64,000 nucleotides of DNA from Rhodosalinus halophilus (GTDB lineage Bacteria > Pseudomonadota > Alphaproteobacteria > Rhodobacterales > Rhodobacteraceae), in the NCBI RefSeq assembly GCF_003298775.1, contig NZ_QNTQ01000018.1, positions 1-64,000 on the forward strand, in the 5' to 3' direction. Below the pieces are notes generated by a model that saw only the letters and a list, made by a program, of their open reading frames with translations, made no database searches and was not told the DNA's origin. This document shows positions 27,137 to 34,920 of this stretch, one piece after another. Position 1 is the stretch's first letter. Every line of letters begins with the position of its first letter. Position numbers and translations under genes: made by a program.

Positions 27137-27381
27137 GCACTTTTCCGGAAATTCATGGCAGCTATGAGTGCAGCGCTTGCACCTGGCGGCGATTCGGATC
27201 AAGCGCGCGCGCATGCGGCGGAGCGCCGCGTGTGACCGGGACAGCACAGCTTGGCGCCGGCCCTCGCCCCTGCGCCCGTGGGCGCCTCAGATCTCATAGA
27301 CGCGTCCGGCCCCGCCAGCGAGTGCGTGAGAGGCGCGAGGCTTGCGCTCCATGGCGGCAGAAGCCTTGCGGCGGGCTCGAC

Positions 27382-27397
27382 TTAATCCTTTGTTAAC
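27382..27397 (+). promoter_or_regulatory. CtrA-type binding site
   Basis: TTAA-TCCTTTG-TTAAC matches the full CtrA consensus TTAA-N7-TTAA exactly. It lies 48 bases upstream of the acetyltransferase start codon, where it could activate or repress the acetyltransferase-fdtA transcript. Confidence 0.55.
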
Positions 27398-27445
27398 CAA
27401 GAACGAGCGACGATCGCGGCGTCACCGGGAAAGCGTGGGGGCGCC

Positions 27446-28003
27446 ATGATCGCACTCCAACGGAGCCGCCTCGAAAGTGTCAGCCTCGGCCTTCGCCTCG
27501 TCACCCCGGACGACGCCGGCTATGTCCTGCAGCTCCGGCAGAATCCGCGCTACAACGCGCATCTATCGCCCGTCACCGGCACGGTCGCGGATCAGCGCGC
27601 CTGGATCGACGCTTACAAGCAGCGCGAGGCCGAAGGCCGCGAGGCCTATTACATCATCGAGCGGCGCGACGGGACGCCCTGCGGCACGGTGCGGCTTTAC
27701 GACATCGAGGGCGATCGCTTCACCTGGGGCAGCTGGATCCTCGATGCCAACAAGCCGCCCAAGGCCGCGCTGGAGAGCGCCGTCCTGATCTACGATATCG
27801 GCTTCCTGAAGTTCGGAAAGGCGCGCGCGGTCTTCGATGTGCGCCGGGACAACGCCAGGACGCTCGCTTTCCATCGCCGCTTCGGCGCCACCGAAACCGG
27901 CGCGGACGACGAGAACGTCTATTTCACCTACCCGCGCGACCGCTTCCTCGCGGACCGATCGAAGCATCTGTCGGTCGTGCAGTCCGCCGCCGAAACCGGA
28001 TGA
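27446..28003 (+). CDS. GNAT-family N-acetyltransferase, candidate sugar-amine acetyltransferase
   Basis: A 185-residue GNAT protein of the RimL-like type. LRLVTPDDAGYVLQLRQNPRYNAHLSPV forms the N-terminal fold, YYIIERRDGTPCGTVRLYDIEGDRFTWGSWIL the central strands, and ARAVFDVRRDNARTLAFHRRFGATETG the acetyl-CoA-binding helix and last motif. Its stop overlaps the ATG of an FdtA-type ketoisomerase (ATGA), so it probably acetylates the 3-amino sugar made by FdtA and an aminotransferase. RimL-type proteins can also modify protein N-termini, so the sugar role is an inference from context. A CtrA-type box lies just upstream. Confidence 0.8.
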   Translation: MIALQRSRLESVSLGLRLVTPDDAGYVLQLRQNPRYNAHLSPVTGTVADQRAWIDAYKQREAEGREAYYIIERRDGTPCGTVRLYDIEGDRFTWGSWILDANKPPKAALESAVLIYDIGFLKFGKARAVFDVRRDNARTLAFHRRFGATETGADDENVYFTYPRDRFLADRSKHLSVVQSAAETG

Positions 28004-28428
28004 CCGCCGACAGCCTCTCTTCCCCAATGGGCAGCGTTCGCCTGATCGGCCTGCCCGTCGTCAGCGACCCGCGGGGGGATCTCACCTTCGTCGAGGGCGG
28101 CAACCACGTGCCGTTCCAGATCCGCCGGGTCTATTACCTCTACAACGTCCCCGTCGATTCCGAGCGCGGCGGCCACGCGCACCGGGAGCTCGAACAGGTC
28201 ATCTTCGCGCTGTCGGGCAGCTTCCGCATCACCGTGGACGACGGCCGCGAGCGCCGCGAATTCTGGCTCCGAGACCCACGCACCGGCCTCTACATCAACC
28301 GCATGATCTGGCGCGAGATGGACGCCTTCAGCCAGGGCGCCGTCTGCATGGTCCTCGCTTCGCAGCCCTACGATGAGGCGGACTATATTCGCGATTACGC
28401 ATCCTTTGCAGAGCAAACGAAGTATTGA
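28000..28428 (+). CDS. fdtA: dTDP-4-keto-6-deoxyglucose 3,4-ketoisomerase family protein (FdtA/QdtA)
   Basis: Complete 142-residue cupin-fold isomerase. VVSDPRGDLTFVEGGNHVPFQIRRVYYLYNVP and the active-site segment GGHAHRELEQVIFALSGSF with its paired histidines are typical of WxcM/FdtA/QdtA enzymes. It should convert dTDP-4-keto-6-deoxyglucose to a 3-keto isomer before transamination. A second copy, nearly identical over the visible part, ends at base 112. No aminotransferase is adjacent; the nearest is at 1057. The final codons become A+T-rich, as does the sulfotransferase gene that follows 4 bases later. Confidence 0.88.
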   Translation: MTADSLSSPMGSVRLIGLPVVSDPRGDLTFVEGGNHVPFQIRRVYYLYNVPVDSERGGHAHRELEQVIFALSGSFRITVDDGRERREFWLRDPRTGLYINRMIWREMDAFSQGAVCMVLASQPYDEADYIRDYASFAEQTKY

Positions 28429-28432
28429 TGCC

Positions 28433-29548
28433 ATGGTAAAACAACATCACGCAAGAACTCTTCATCTTCATATCGGCGAGACGAAGACCGGCTCGAGCTA
28501 TATTCAGGCCAATCTCTTCAGAGATCGCGCGCTCTTGAGGCAAAGGGGGATCGTCTATCCGCCCGGGCCAAACGACCAAGACATGATAAAGAATCCATCT
28601 GTCGGGCAACCAAACGCCACACGTCCATTCCTGATCGAACGAACCAGCCTTCCGAGGTCGCTGCAGAACATTCCGAGAGATCACGACGCACTCATCTCTT
28701 CAGAACTGCTGTTAGACGAGATCATTGATGGGGGCGACTTGTCCGGGCTGAACAACTCAATGGCTCGACCATTTGCCCGAGTAGGCCTGAACCGCTTGCT
28801 GGAAATGGCTAATGCCGCAGGATATCAGAAACTGAGACTGCTCGTTCTGATTCGAGACCCCATACCCCATGCAGTATCGTGGTACAATCAAATCGTAAAG
28901 ATCCATCGGCACACCGGCACGCTCGAAGAAACGTTTCAGAATTTCGGCGGCCCAACAAGGGTTGCTCGGCTGCTCAGCGACGCAGAACATCTCCCCGACG
29001 TAGAAGTAACTGTCAGGAAGTACGAGAGCGTAAGAAAACACTTGATGGAGACATTCTACTCCTGGCTCGGCATAGAAAAAAAGGACCACGCTGCACTCAC
29101 CGCACCAGTTATAAACCGCTCACTGTCCCCGATCGAACTGGCGCTTCAACGCGAATTGAATATGCTTCTCGGCGCCAAGGCGCCCCGCCTCGCAATGCAC
29201 CCGGATTTTCACAAGCTGAAGAATATTGGAGACGCAGTTGTGTACCCGGGGCTGCAATGTCAAAAAGACATGCAGAGCAGGCTGGAACCATCAGCCCGCT
29301 TCGTCAACCAATATGTGCCCGAGGGTCATGAGTATGCATTCGACTTAACGGAGGGCGCCCAGCCGGAAGGCCTGTATCAAGTTACCTCGGAGCAGATAGA
29401 CTTTCTCGCTCGTGTGTGGTCGGATTCAAATAAAGCCGCTCGGCGTGAGAGAAAAAGGTGGCCGAGCAGGGCAAGAAATGCCCTTCGGAAGATAAGAAAT
29501 CTGACCCACGCGAGATCGAAAATGAATTATCCACTTCAAACTAAGTGA
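28433..29548 (+). CDS. Sulfotransferase-like protein
   Basis: A 371-residue protein beginning with LHLHIGETKTGSSYIQANLFRDR, whose GETKTGSS loop resembles the 5'-phosphosulfate-binding loop of sulfotransferases. KLRLLVLIRDPIPHAVSWYNQIVK is the second cofactor element with the conserved Arg and Ser. A C-terminal basic segment rich in Arg and Lys follows. The gene begins 4 bases after fdtA. Codon use is markedly more A+T-rich than in fdtA, marking it as an acquired specificity gene. It is not an obvious copy of the sulfotransferase that follows the other fdtA at 137-1060. The acceptor is unknown. Confidence 0.72.
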   Translation: MVKQHHARTLHLHIGETKTGSSYIQANLFRDRALLRQRGIVYPPGPNDQDMIKNPSVGQPNATRPFLIERTSLPRSLQNIPRDHDALISSELLLDEIIDGGDLSGLNNSMARPFARVGLNRLLEMANAAGYQKLRLLVLIRDPIPHAVSWYNQIVKIHRHTGTLEETFQNFGGPTRVARLLSDAEHLPDVEVTVRKYESVRKHLMETFYSWLGIEKKDHAALTAPVINRSLSPIELALQRELNMLLGAKAPRLAMHPDFHKLKNIGDAVVYPGLQCQKDMQSRLEPSARFVNQYVPEGHEYAFDLTEGAQPEGLYQVTSEQIDFLARVWSDSNKAARRERKRWPSRARNALRKIRNLTHARSKMNYPLQTK

Positions 29549-29576
29549 CTGCAACGCGCAACGGACAAAGAGCCAA

Positions 29577-30767
29577 ATGATTGATGCTTGCCCACCCATC
29601 TTCGTCGGGGGCACCGGCCGCTCCGGCACCACGATCATGGGGAAATACCTGAACTCCCATCAGTCGGTCGTGACGCCTGTCCACGAAAACAAGCTGATCG
29701 TGGAAGACGGTGGCTTGCGGTCGCTCATCGACAACCTGTCGGCGGGATACGAATACAAGAGCAACCACAACGCCATTCGCAACTTCATCGAATGGGCGAA
29801 CACCCTGCGGAGCTACGGCTTCCGGAACACGCCGGTGAACCTGGCCTACAGAGCGGCCAATCGGGCTATCATGAAGGTGACGGGGAAAAGAATTCCTCCG
29901 GCAAAAGCCGCCCGCGCGCTTCCTTTCCTCGCGTTCTCGCTGGTCGGAAATGGGGAGAGATACGGGCTCGATCACTATGACCGCTGCCTTTCGGACTTCC
30001 TGGGCAAGGTGATCGGCGCAACCGACACGCACGGTATCGTCGATACGGAAGGTCTCCTGAAGCCGGTCTACTCTCCCAGCACCACGGACAGGGCGAAGCT
30101 GCTCGACTGGGCCCGGCAGTTCCTGACCGCGCTCAACGCGAAAGCCCTGGAGGCGGCGGGCGCCGCGCGGTGGTGCGACGACTCCCCGCTCAACGCCCGC
30201 TACGCCGCGTTCCTGCACGAGATGTACCCTTCTGCGAAACTGGTGCACATGGTGAGGGATCCGCGAGATGTGGCCGCCTCCTACATGGGCAAATCATGGG
30301 CGTCGCGCGACCTCGAGCTCACGCTCGACCGACTGCGCGGGCATTATGCCGAGCTCGCCAGCGTCGAGGCGCGCTTGCCCGACAGCTTCTTCCGGACCGT
30401 CCGCCTGGAGGGTTTCACGTCCGATTTCGAAAACCGGAGCGGCGAGCTCTGCCGCTTCCTGGGCATCGACCCGGAGGGCTTCGACGGCAGCGTTTCCTTC
30501 GAAGCGTCGTCCTTCGGACGCTGGAAAGAGACATTCTCGGAACGGGAGCGCGCCCTTGTGGAACATTACCTTCAGCCAGCCTGCGAGCGCTACGGCTATT
30601 CGTCGAGGCGTCCCGCAACCTTTGGGCCGGTAGCCGCAGGCTCCGGTCGCGCATCGGCGAGGCCGTCGCCCGACTGCTCTGGAGCAGGCGTCGTATCGGC
30701 GGCGACGAGTCGCCGGGCTTCACGGCAGAGCGAACAGCCGGCTGCGGCGGGCCACCTTCGCCCATAA
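29577..30767 (+). CDS. Sulfotransferase family protein with an unusual C-terminal tail
   Basis: A 396-residue sulfotransferase. The PAPS loop is PIFVGGTGRSGTTIMGKYL (about residues 7-25), and KLVHMVRDPRDVAASYMGKSW is the 3'-phosphate-binding element with Arg and Ser. These are more canonical than in the other two sulfotransferases here. After ACERYGY (about residue 340) the tail becomes low-complexity and poorly biased, while another frame from about 30601 keeps G/C-ending codons and encodes VEASRNLWAGSRRLRSRIGE. A 1-base deletion near 30601 is therefore possible. The gene starts 28 bases after the previous stop and converges on the CitE-type lyase gene. Confidence 0.8.
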   Translation: MIDACPPIFVGGTGRSGTTIMGKYLNSHQSVVTPVHENKLIVEDGGLRSLIDNLSAGYEYKSNHNAIRNFIEWANTLRSYGFRNTPVNLAYRAANRAIMKVTGKRIPPAKAARALPFLAFSLVGNGERYGLDHYDRCLSDFLGKVIGATDTHGIVDTEGLLKPVYSPSTTDRAKLLDWARQFLTALNAKALEAAGAARWCDDSPLNARYAAFLHEMYPSAKLVHMVRDPRDVAASYMGKSWASRDLELTLDRLRGHYAELASVEARLPDSFFRTVRLEGFTSDFENRSGELCRFLGIDPEGFDGSVSFEASSFGRWKETFSERERALVEHYLQPACERYGYSSRRPATFGPVAAGSGRASARPSPDCSGAGVVSAATSRRASRQSEQPAAAGHLRP

Positions 30768-30878
30768 CCGGGCGCGATCGCTCCGGGAAACCGGGAGGCT
30801 GCTCCTTTTCACGCGCCAACTCCGATCATCGCGCCGGACGACCGCTCCGGTCCACCCGCTCTCGCGAGGTCGGGCCGG

Positions 30879-31709
30879 TCAGCCAGCCTTCGCGCGTTCG
30901 AGGAGGAGCCTGGCCTGGCGGAGATGCGGCCTGTCCAGCATCTGGCCGTCCAGCGTGGCCACGCCTCCCTCGGCCGCCGTCACGGCGGCGACCACCCGGC
31001 GCGCCCAGGCGACGCGGTCCTCGCCCGGCGTGAAGGCGCGGTGAATGGGCGCGATCTGCGCCGGATGGATCGCGAGCTTGCCGGTGAAGCCGACCGCCTC
31101 GGCCTCCATGGCCTCGGCCTCCAGCCCGCGCGCGTCGCGAAAGTCGGTGAACACCGCGTCGATCGCCGCGACACCCGCCTCCTTGGCAGCGAAGAGCATG
31201 GCGTCGCGGGCGAGACGGAACGGCGTCCGGTAGCGCCCCTGCGCGTCCCTGTTCGAGGAGGCGCCGAGATCGGCGGCGAGATCCTCGCCGCCCCAGGCGA
31301 GGCCCTCGAGCGTCGGATGGGTCCAGTCGCGCGACAGGAGCGACCGCACGGCGCTCACCGTCTCGGTGGCGATCGCCACGACCGGCGCGTCTCCGGTGAG
31401 CCGGGAGAGGTCCGCCAGATCCGCCGGACCTTCGCACTTGGGCAGGACGTAGCCGTCCGCGCGCCCGCGCACGGCCGCCACGTCCGCCTCCGCGAGGCCG
31501 GTGTCGAGCGCGTTCACCCGCACGTAGCGCGGCATGGGCGCGGGGGCGGAGAGGAAACCGGCGACCGCCGCGCGCGCCGCCTCCTTCGCCCCGGGCGCGA
31601 CGGCGTCCTCGAGATCGAGGATCAGCGCATCGGCCCCCGAGTCCATCGCCTTTTTCATCTTCCGGGCGCTGTCGCCCGGCACGAAGAGATAGGACCGTTT
31701 GAGCCTCAT
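30879..31709 (-). CDS. HpcH/HpaI aldolase family, CitE-type acyl-CoA lyase
   Basis: A TIM-barrel protein of 276 residues. RSYLFVPGDSARKMKKAMDSGADALILDLEDAV is the CitE/malyl-CoA lyase signature, with the acidic pair for Mg2+ in DLEDAV. VLPKCEG and GLAWGGEDLAADLGA follow, then LAIHPAQIAPIHRAFTP near the C-terminus. Characterised relatives cleave malyl-CoA, citramalyl-CoA or citryl-CoA, usually to acetyl-CoA or pyruvate plus an acid. It is the last gene of a long acyl-CoA operon containing a carboxylase and a MaoC hydratase, where it would be the carbon-carbon cleaving step. The exact substrate is unknown. Confidence 0.85.
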   Translation of the reverse strand: MRLKRSYLFVPGDSARKMKKAMDSGADALILDLEDAVAPGAKEAARAAVAGFLSAPAPMPRYVRVNALDTGLAEADVAAVRGRADGYVLPKCEGPADLADLSRLTGDAPVVAIATETVSAVRSLLSRDWTHPTLEGLAWGGEDLAADLGASSNRDAQGRYRTPFRLARDAMLFAAKEAGVAAIDAVFTDFRDARGLEAEAMEAEAVGFTGKLAIHPAQIAPIHRAFTPGEDRVAWARRVVAAVTAAEGGVATLDGQMLDRPHLRQARLLLERAKAG

Positions 31710-31750
31710 CCGTGCCTCCGCGGGGTCTGCCAGGTCATGCCGTCCGTTCC

Positions 31751-32512
31751 TCAGATGGCCGAGATGCCGCCCGTGACCGATATCGTCTGCCCGGTGATCC
31801 GGGCGGCCGCCGGGCTGGCCAGGAAGACCGCGAGCTGGGCCACGTCCTGCGGTTCGACCACGCCCAGATGCGCCTGCGCCTCGGCCTTGCCGAACAACCT
31901 GCCGGCGAAGGAGTCCTGCATCAGCGCATCGTAGAGCGGCGTGCCGCGCACGATCGAGGGCGTCAGGCAATTCACCCGCACGCCGTCGCGCTTGCCCTCG
32001 ATCGCCATCGTCCGGGCGAACATCGCGATCCCGGCCATGGCGGCCCCGATCGCGGCCTCTCCGGGCGTGGCGAGCTTGCCCGCGTCCGACGCGACCAGCA
32101 GGATCGTGCCGCCCTGCCCATGCTCCGCCATCAGCCCGTAGGCGGCGCGCGCCGGCAGGACGACCGGTGCGAGCACGCCGGAGATGTCGCCCATGAGTTC
32201 CCCGACGGGAATGGTCTTGAGAAGACGCGGCATGGGATCGCCCGCCGCGCAGCAGAGCAGCACGTCGAGCCCGCCCATCCGTTCGACGGCCTCCGCGACG
32301 ATCCGCTGCGCGTCTTCGGGCCGGCCCGCGTCGCCGGCGACGAAATGCGCGCCCGGACCCAGCCGGGTCAGCGCCTCCGCGCCGCGCTCGGTCGAGCGCC
32401 CGGCCACAGTGAGCGCCTGGGCGCCCGCCGCGCGCATGGCCTCTGCTGCGGCCAGGCCGATCCCCGCGGTGCCGCCGACCACGAGGCAGCGAAGGCCGCT
32501 CAGCTCAGGCAT
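31751..32512 (-). CDS. SDR-family protein lacking the catalytic Tyr and Lys
   Basis: Rossmann-fold protein of 253 residues. The cofactor loop GGTAGIG (residues 13-19) is intact and the C-terminal ITGQTISVTGGISAI is typical of classical SDRs. Counting from the conserved Ser142, the catalytic Tyr and Lys should be residues 155 and 159, but these are Ile and Met (GEAAIGAAM). The usual NNAG is also changed (CCAAG). It may bind NAD(P) without classical dehydrogenase chemistry, or serve a structural or other role. It overlaps the MaoC gene stop by 8 bases, so it belongs to the acyl-CoA operon. Confidence 0.82.
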   Translation of the reverse strand: MPELSGLRCLVVGGTAGIGLAAAEAMRAAGAQALTVAGRSTERGAEALTRLGPGAHFVAGDAGRPEDAQRIVAEAVERMGGLDVLLCCAAGDPMPRLLKTIPVGELMGDISGVLAPVVLPARAAYGLMAEHGQGGTILLVASDAGKLATPGEAAIGAAMAGIAMFARTMAIEGKRDGVRVNCLTPSIVRGTPLYDALMQDSFAGRLFGKAEAQAHLGVVEPQDVAQLAVFLASPAAARITGQTISVTGGISAI

Positions 32513-32963
32513 CGGCGGGGCGCTTGCGCATCAGCGCGGCGCGGTCGCAGACGCCGCAGAGCACGCCGTCCTGGTTGAAGCATTCGTGGCGCAGCGTGAC
32601 GATCCCCTCGCCGGGGCGCGAGGCGCTTTCGCGCTTGTCGAGGACGGTGGTGCGCATGCGGATGGTGTCGCCCTCGAACAGCGGGTGGGGGAACTTCACC
32701 TCGCTCATGCCGAGGTTCGCGACCGTCGTGCCGAAGGTGGTGTCGTTGACGGTCATGCCCACCATGCAGCCCAGCGTGAAGAGCGAATTGACGAGCGGCC
32801 TGCCCCAGGGGGACTCCGCGGCCGCATGCGCGTCGATATGCACGGGCTGCGGATTCATCGTCAGCAGCGAGAACCACCTGTTGTCGGCTTCCGTGATCGT
32901 GCGCGTCCATTCATGGTCGAAGACCATGCCCTCGTCGAATTCCTCGAACCACAAGCCAGCCAT
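32505..32963 (-). CDS. MaoC-family acyl-CoA hydratase/dehydratase
   Basis: Single hot-dog protein of 152 residues. ITEADNRWFSLLTMNPQPVHIDAHAA is the hydratase segment; the first catalytic position, usually Asp, is Asn (N-P-Q-P-V-H), as in the LTMN branch that includes mesaconyl- and itaconyl-CoA-type hydratases. NSLFTLGCMVGMTVNDTTFG and VKFPHPLFEGDTIRMRTTV are also family-typical. Its ATG overlaps the stop of the biotin carboxylase gene (ATGA). It would hydrate the unsaturated acyl-CoA produced by the carboxylase before cleavage by the CitE-type lyase. Confidence 0.85.
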   Translation of the reverse strand: MAGLWFEEFDEGMVFDHEWTRTITEADNRWFSLLTMNPQPVHIDAHAAAESPWGRPLVNSLFTLGCMVGMTVNDTTFGTTVANLGMSEVKFPHPLFEGDTIRMRTTVLDKRESASRPGEGIVTLRHECFNQDGVLCGVCDRAALMRKRPADA

Positions 32964-34915
32964 CACGCCTCTTCCTTTTCCCTCTCGAGTTCGATCAGCA
33001 GGGCGCGCGCGGGCACCGTCTCGCCGGCGGTCACGCCGATCCGCACGACGCGCCCCGCGAAGGGCGCCGTCAGCGCATGGACGAGCTTCATCGCCTCGAT
33101 CACGGCGAGCGTGGCCCCCCCCTCCACATGGTCGCCTTCGGCCACGAGCACCTCGGTAACCCGCCCCGGCAGAGGTGCCGCGATCCGACCCTCGCCCCCC
33201 GTTTCGGCCCGGGTGTCCATGCGCGCCTCGGCCAGCGGGCGCACCGTGGCCGCGATGGCGAGGCCCCGCGCCGCGGCGCGGATCACGCCCCCCGCACGCG
33301 TGATCCAGACCGGCTCGGCGCCTAGGTCCTGGCACCGCTCGCCCTGCTGCACCTGAACCGGCGCGCCGAGCGACAGCGTGATTTCCGCAAGCCCGTGCTC
33401 GTCCCCGACCATGAGCGGCACCCGGCCCGGCGCCGCGCGCGCGCCGACGCGAAAGCCGTCCGCGCGCGCGAGCGGATCGCCCCCGCCCGAAAGCGCCGCG
33501 CGCGCCGCTTCTCCGCGCAGCCGGAGCAGTGCCTCGGGGTCGGGGCGCCATCCGTCCGGAAAGGACTCCTCCAGAAAGCCCGTGGTCGCCTCGCCCCGCA
33601 TGAATGCAGGCGCCGAAAGGCAGTCGCGCGCGAAGCCGAGGTTGGTCCCGACGCCCGCGACCACCGTCGCGTCGATGCCGTCGCGCAACCGCGCGAGCGC
33701 CCTAGCACGGTCCGGCGCGTGGGCCACGACCTTGGCGATCATCGGGTCGTAGTCGCTGGGCACCGCGTCGCCCGTCTCCACGCCGGTCTCGAAGCGAAGC
33801 CCCGGCGGCGGCACGACGGCGTCGAGCCGTCCGGCGTCGGGCAGGAAACCGGCCTCGGGCCGCTCGGCATTGACGCGGACCTCGATGGCATGGCCGCGCG
33901 GCACGAGCTGGTCCTGCGCGAGCGGCAGCGGGAGGCCCGCGGCCTGACGCAGCTGCCATTCGACGAGGTCCACCCCGCAGATCGCCTCCGTCACCGGATG
34001 CTCGACCTGCAGGCGGGTGTTCATCTCGAGGAAGTACGGGGTCGCGTCCCCGGCCTGCATCACGAATTCGACCGTGCCGGCGCCGCGATAGCGGATCGCG
34101 GCGGCCAGCGCGGTGGCATGGGCGAAGAGCGTCTCGCGCACATCCCCGGGCAGGTTCGGCGCCGGCGCTTCCTCGATGATCTTCTGATGCGCGCGCTGCA
34201 CCGAGCAATCGCGTTCGTGGAGATGCAGCACGCCGCCCGTCCCGTCCCCGAACACCTGCACCTCGAGGTGGCGGGGGCTGGGAACCAGCTTTTCCAGGAA
34301 GACCGTGGCGTCGCCGAAGGCCGAGGCGGCCTCTGCGCGCGCAGCGCGGATCGCGGGCGCGAGATCGCGGGCCGCCATCACCCGGCGCATCCCCCGGCCG
34401 CCGCCGCCCGCGCTCGCCTTGACCAGCAGCGGATAGCCGATGCGGTCGGCCGCTTCGGCCAGTTCCGCGTCGGTCGCCTCTGCCCCGTCGAAGCCGGGCA
34501 CGACCGGCACGCCGGCTGCCTCCGCGATGCGTCGGGCGGCGATCTTCGAGCCCATGCGCTCCACCGCCTCGGCGGTGGGCCCCACGAAGATCAGCCCCGC
34601 CGCCTCGACAGCCCGCACGAAGCCGGCGTTCTCGGACAGGAAGCCATAGCCCGGATGCACCGCGTCGGCACCGCTTGCCTGCGCGGCGGCGACGATGCGC
34701 TCGATATTCAGATAGCTGTCCGCCGGCGCCGCGCCGCCCAGCAGGCAGGCGTCGTCGGCCATGCGCACGTGCCGCGCGCCGGTGTCTGCCTCCGAATGGA
34801 CCGCCACGGTGCGCAGGCCGAGCCGCCGGCAGGTCGCGATGATCCGGCAAGCGATCTCGCCGCGGTTGGCGATCAGCACGGAGCGTATCGGGCGGGGCGC
34901 TGCGAGAAACTCCAT
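32963..34915 (-). CDS. Acyl-CoA carboxylase alpha subunit (biotin carboxylase plus biotin carrier)
   Basis: A 650-residue subunit. The biotin carboxylase half begins RSVLIANRGEIACRIIATCRRLG and has the ATP-grasp glycine loop KASAGGGGRGMRRV, FLEKLVPSPRHLEVQVFGD, and catalytic EMNTRLQVEHPVTE. The C-terminal carrier domain has EAMKL with the biotinylated lysine at about K610. Such subunits pair with a carboxyltransferase; the length and layout fit methylcrotonyl-CoA, geranyl-CoA or propionyl-CoA carboxylases. The partner beta gene lies 5 bases upstream in the operon. The neighbouring dehydrogenase, hydratase and lyase point to a methylcrotonyl-CoA-like route, but the substrate is not proven. Confidence 0.9.
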   Translation of the reverse strand: MEFLAAPRPIRSVLIANRGEIACRIIATCRRLGLRTVAVHSEADTGARHVRMADDACLLGGAAPADSYLNIERIVAAAQASGADAVHPGYGFLSENAGFVRAVEAAGLIFVGPTAEAVERMGSKIAARRIAEAAGVPVVPGFDGAEATDAELAEAADRIGYPLLVKASAGGGGRGMRRVMAARDLAPAIRAARAEAASAFGDATVFLEKLVPSPRHLEVQVFGDGTGGVLHLHERDCSVQRAHQKIIEEAPAPNLPGDVRETLFAHATALAAAIRYRGAGTVEFVMQAGDATPYFLEMNTRLQVEHPVTEAICGVDLVEWQLRQAAGLPLPLAQDQLVPRGHAIEVRVNAERPEAGFLPDAGRLDAVVPPPGLRFETGVETGDAVPSDYDPMIAKVVAHAPDRARALARLRDGIDATVVAGVGTNLGFARDCLSAPAFMRGEATTGFLEESFPDGWRPDPEALLRLRGEAARAALSGGGDPLARADGFRVGARAAPGRVPLMVGDEHGLAEITLSLGAPVQVQQGERCQDLGAEPVWITRAGGVIRAAARGLAIAATVRPLAEARMDTRAETGGEGRIAAPLPGRVTEVLVAEGDHVEGGATLAVIEAMKLVHALTAPFAGRVVRIGVTAGETVPARALLIELEREKEEA

Positions 34916-34920
34916 CCCGC

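Larger units (their letters stand above)
26724..27445. other. Long stretch without a recognised gene
   Basis: 722 bases. Several frames are open but none shows a recognisable protein, consistent codon bias or a good ribosome binding site. It holds a 13-bp inverted repeat at 27090-27136, a direct repeat CCGGAAATTCA (27098-27108 and 27145-27155) and a CtrA-type box at 27382. It may be the decayed end of a mobile island. Confidence 0.6.

Noticed and set aside
26742-27396. Three overlapping plus-strand frames of about 100-140 codons
   Set aside because: No shared codon pattern, no motif and they overlap one another; treated as non-coding.
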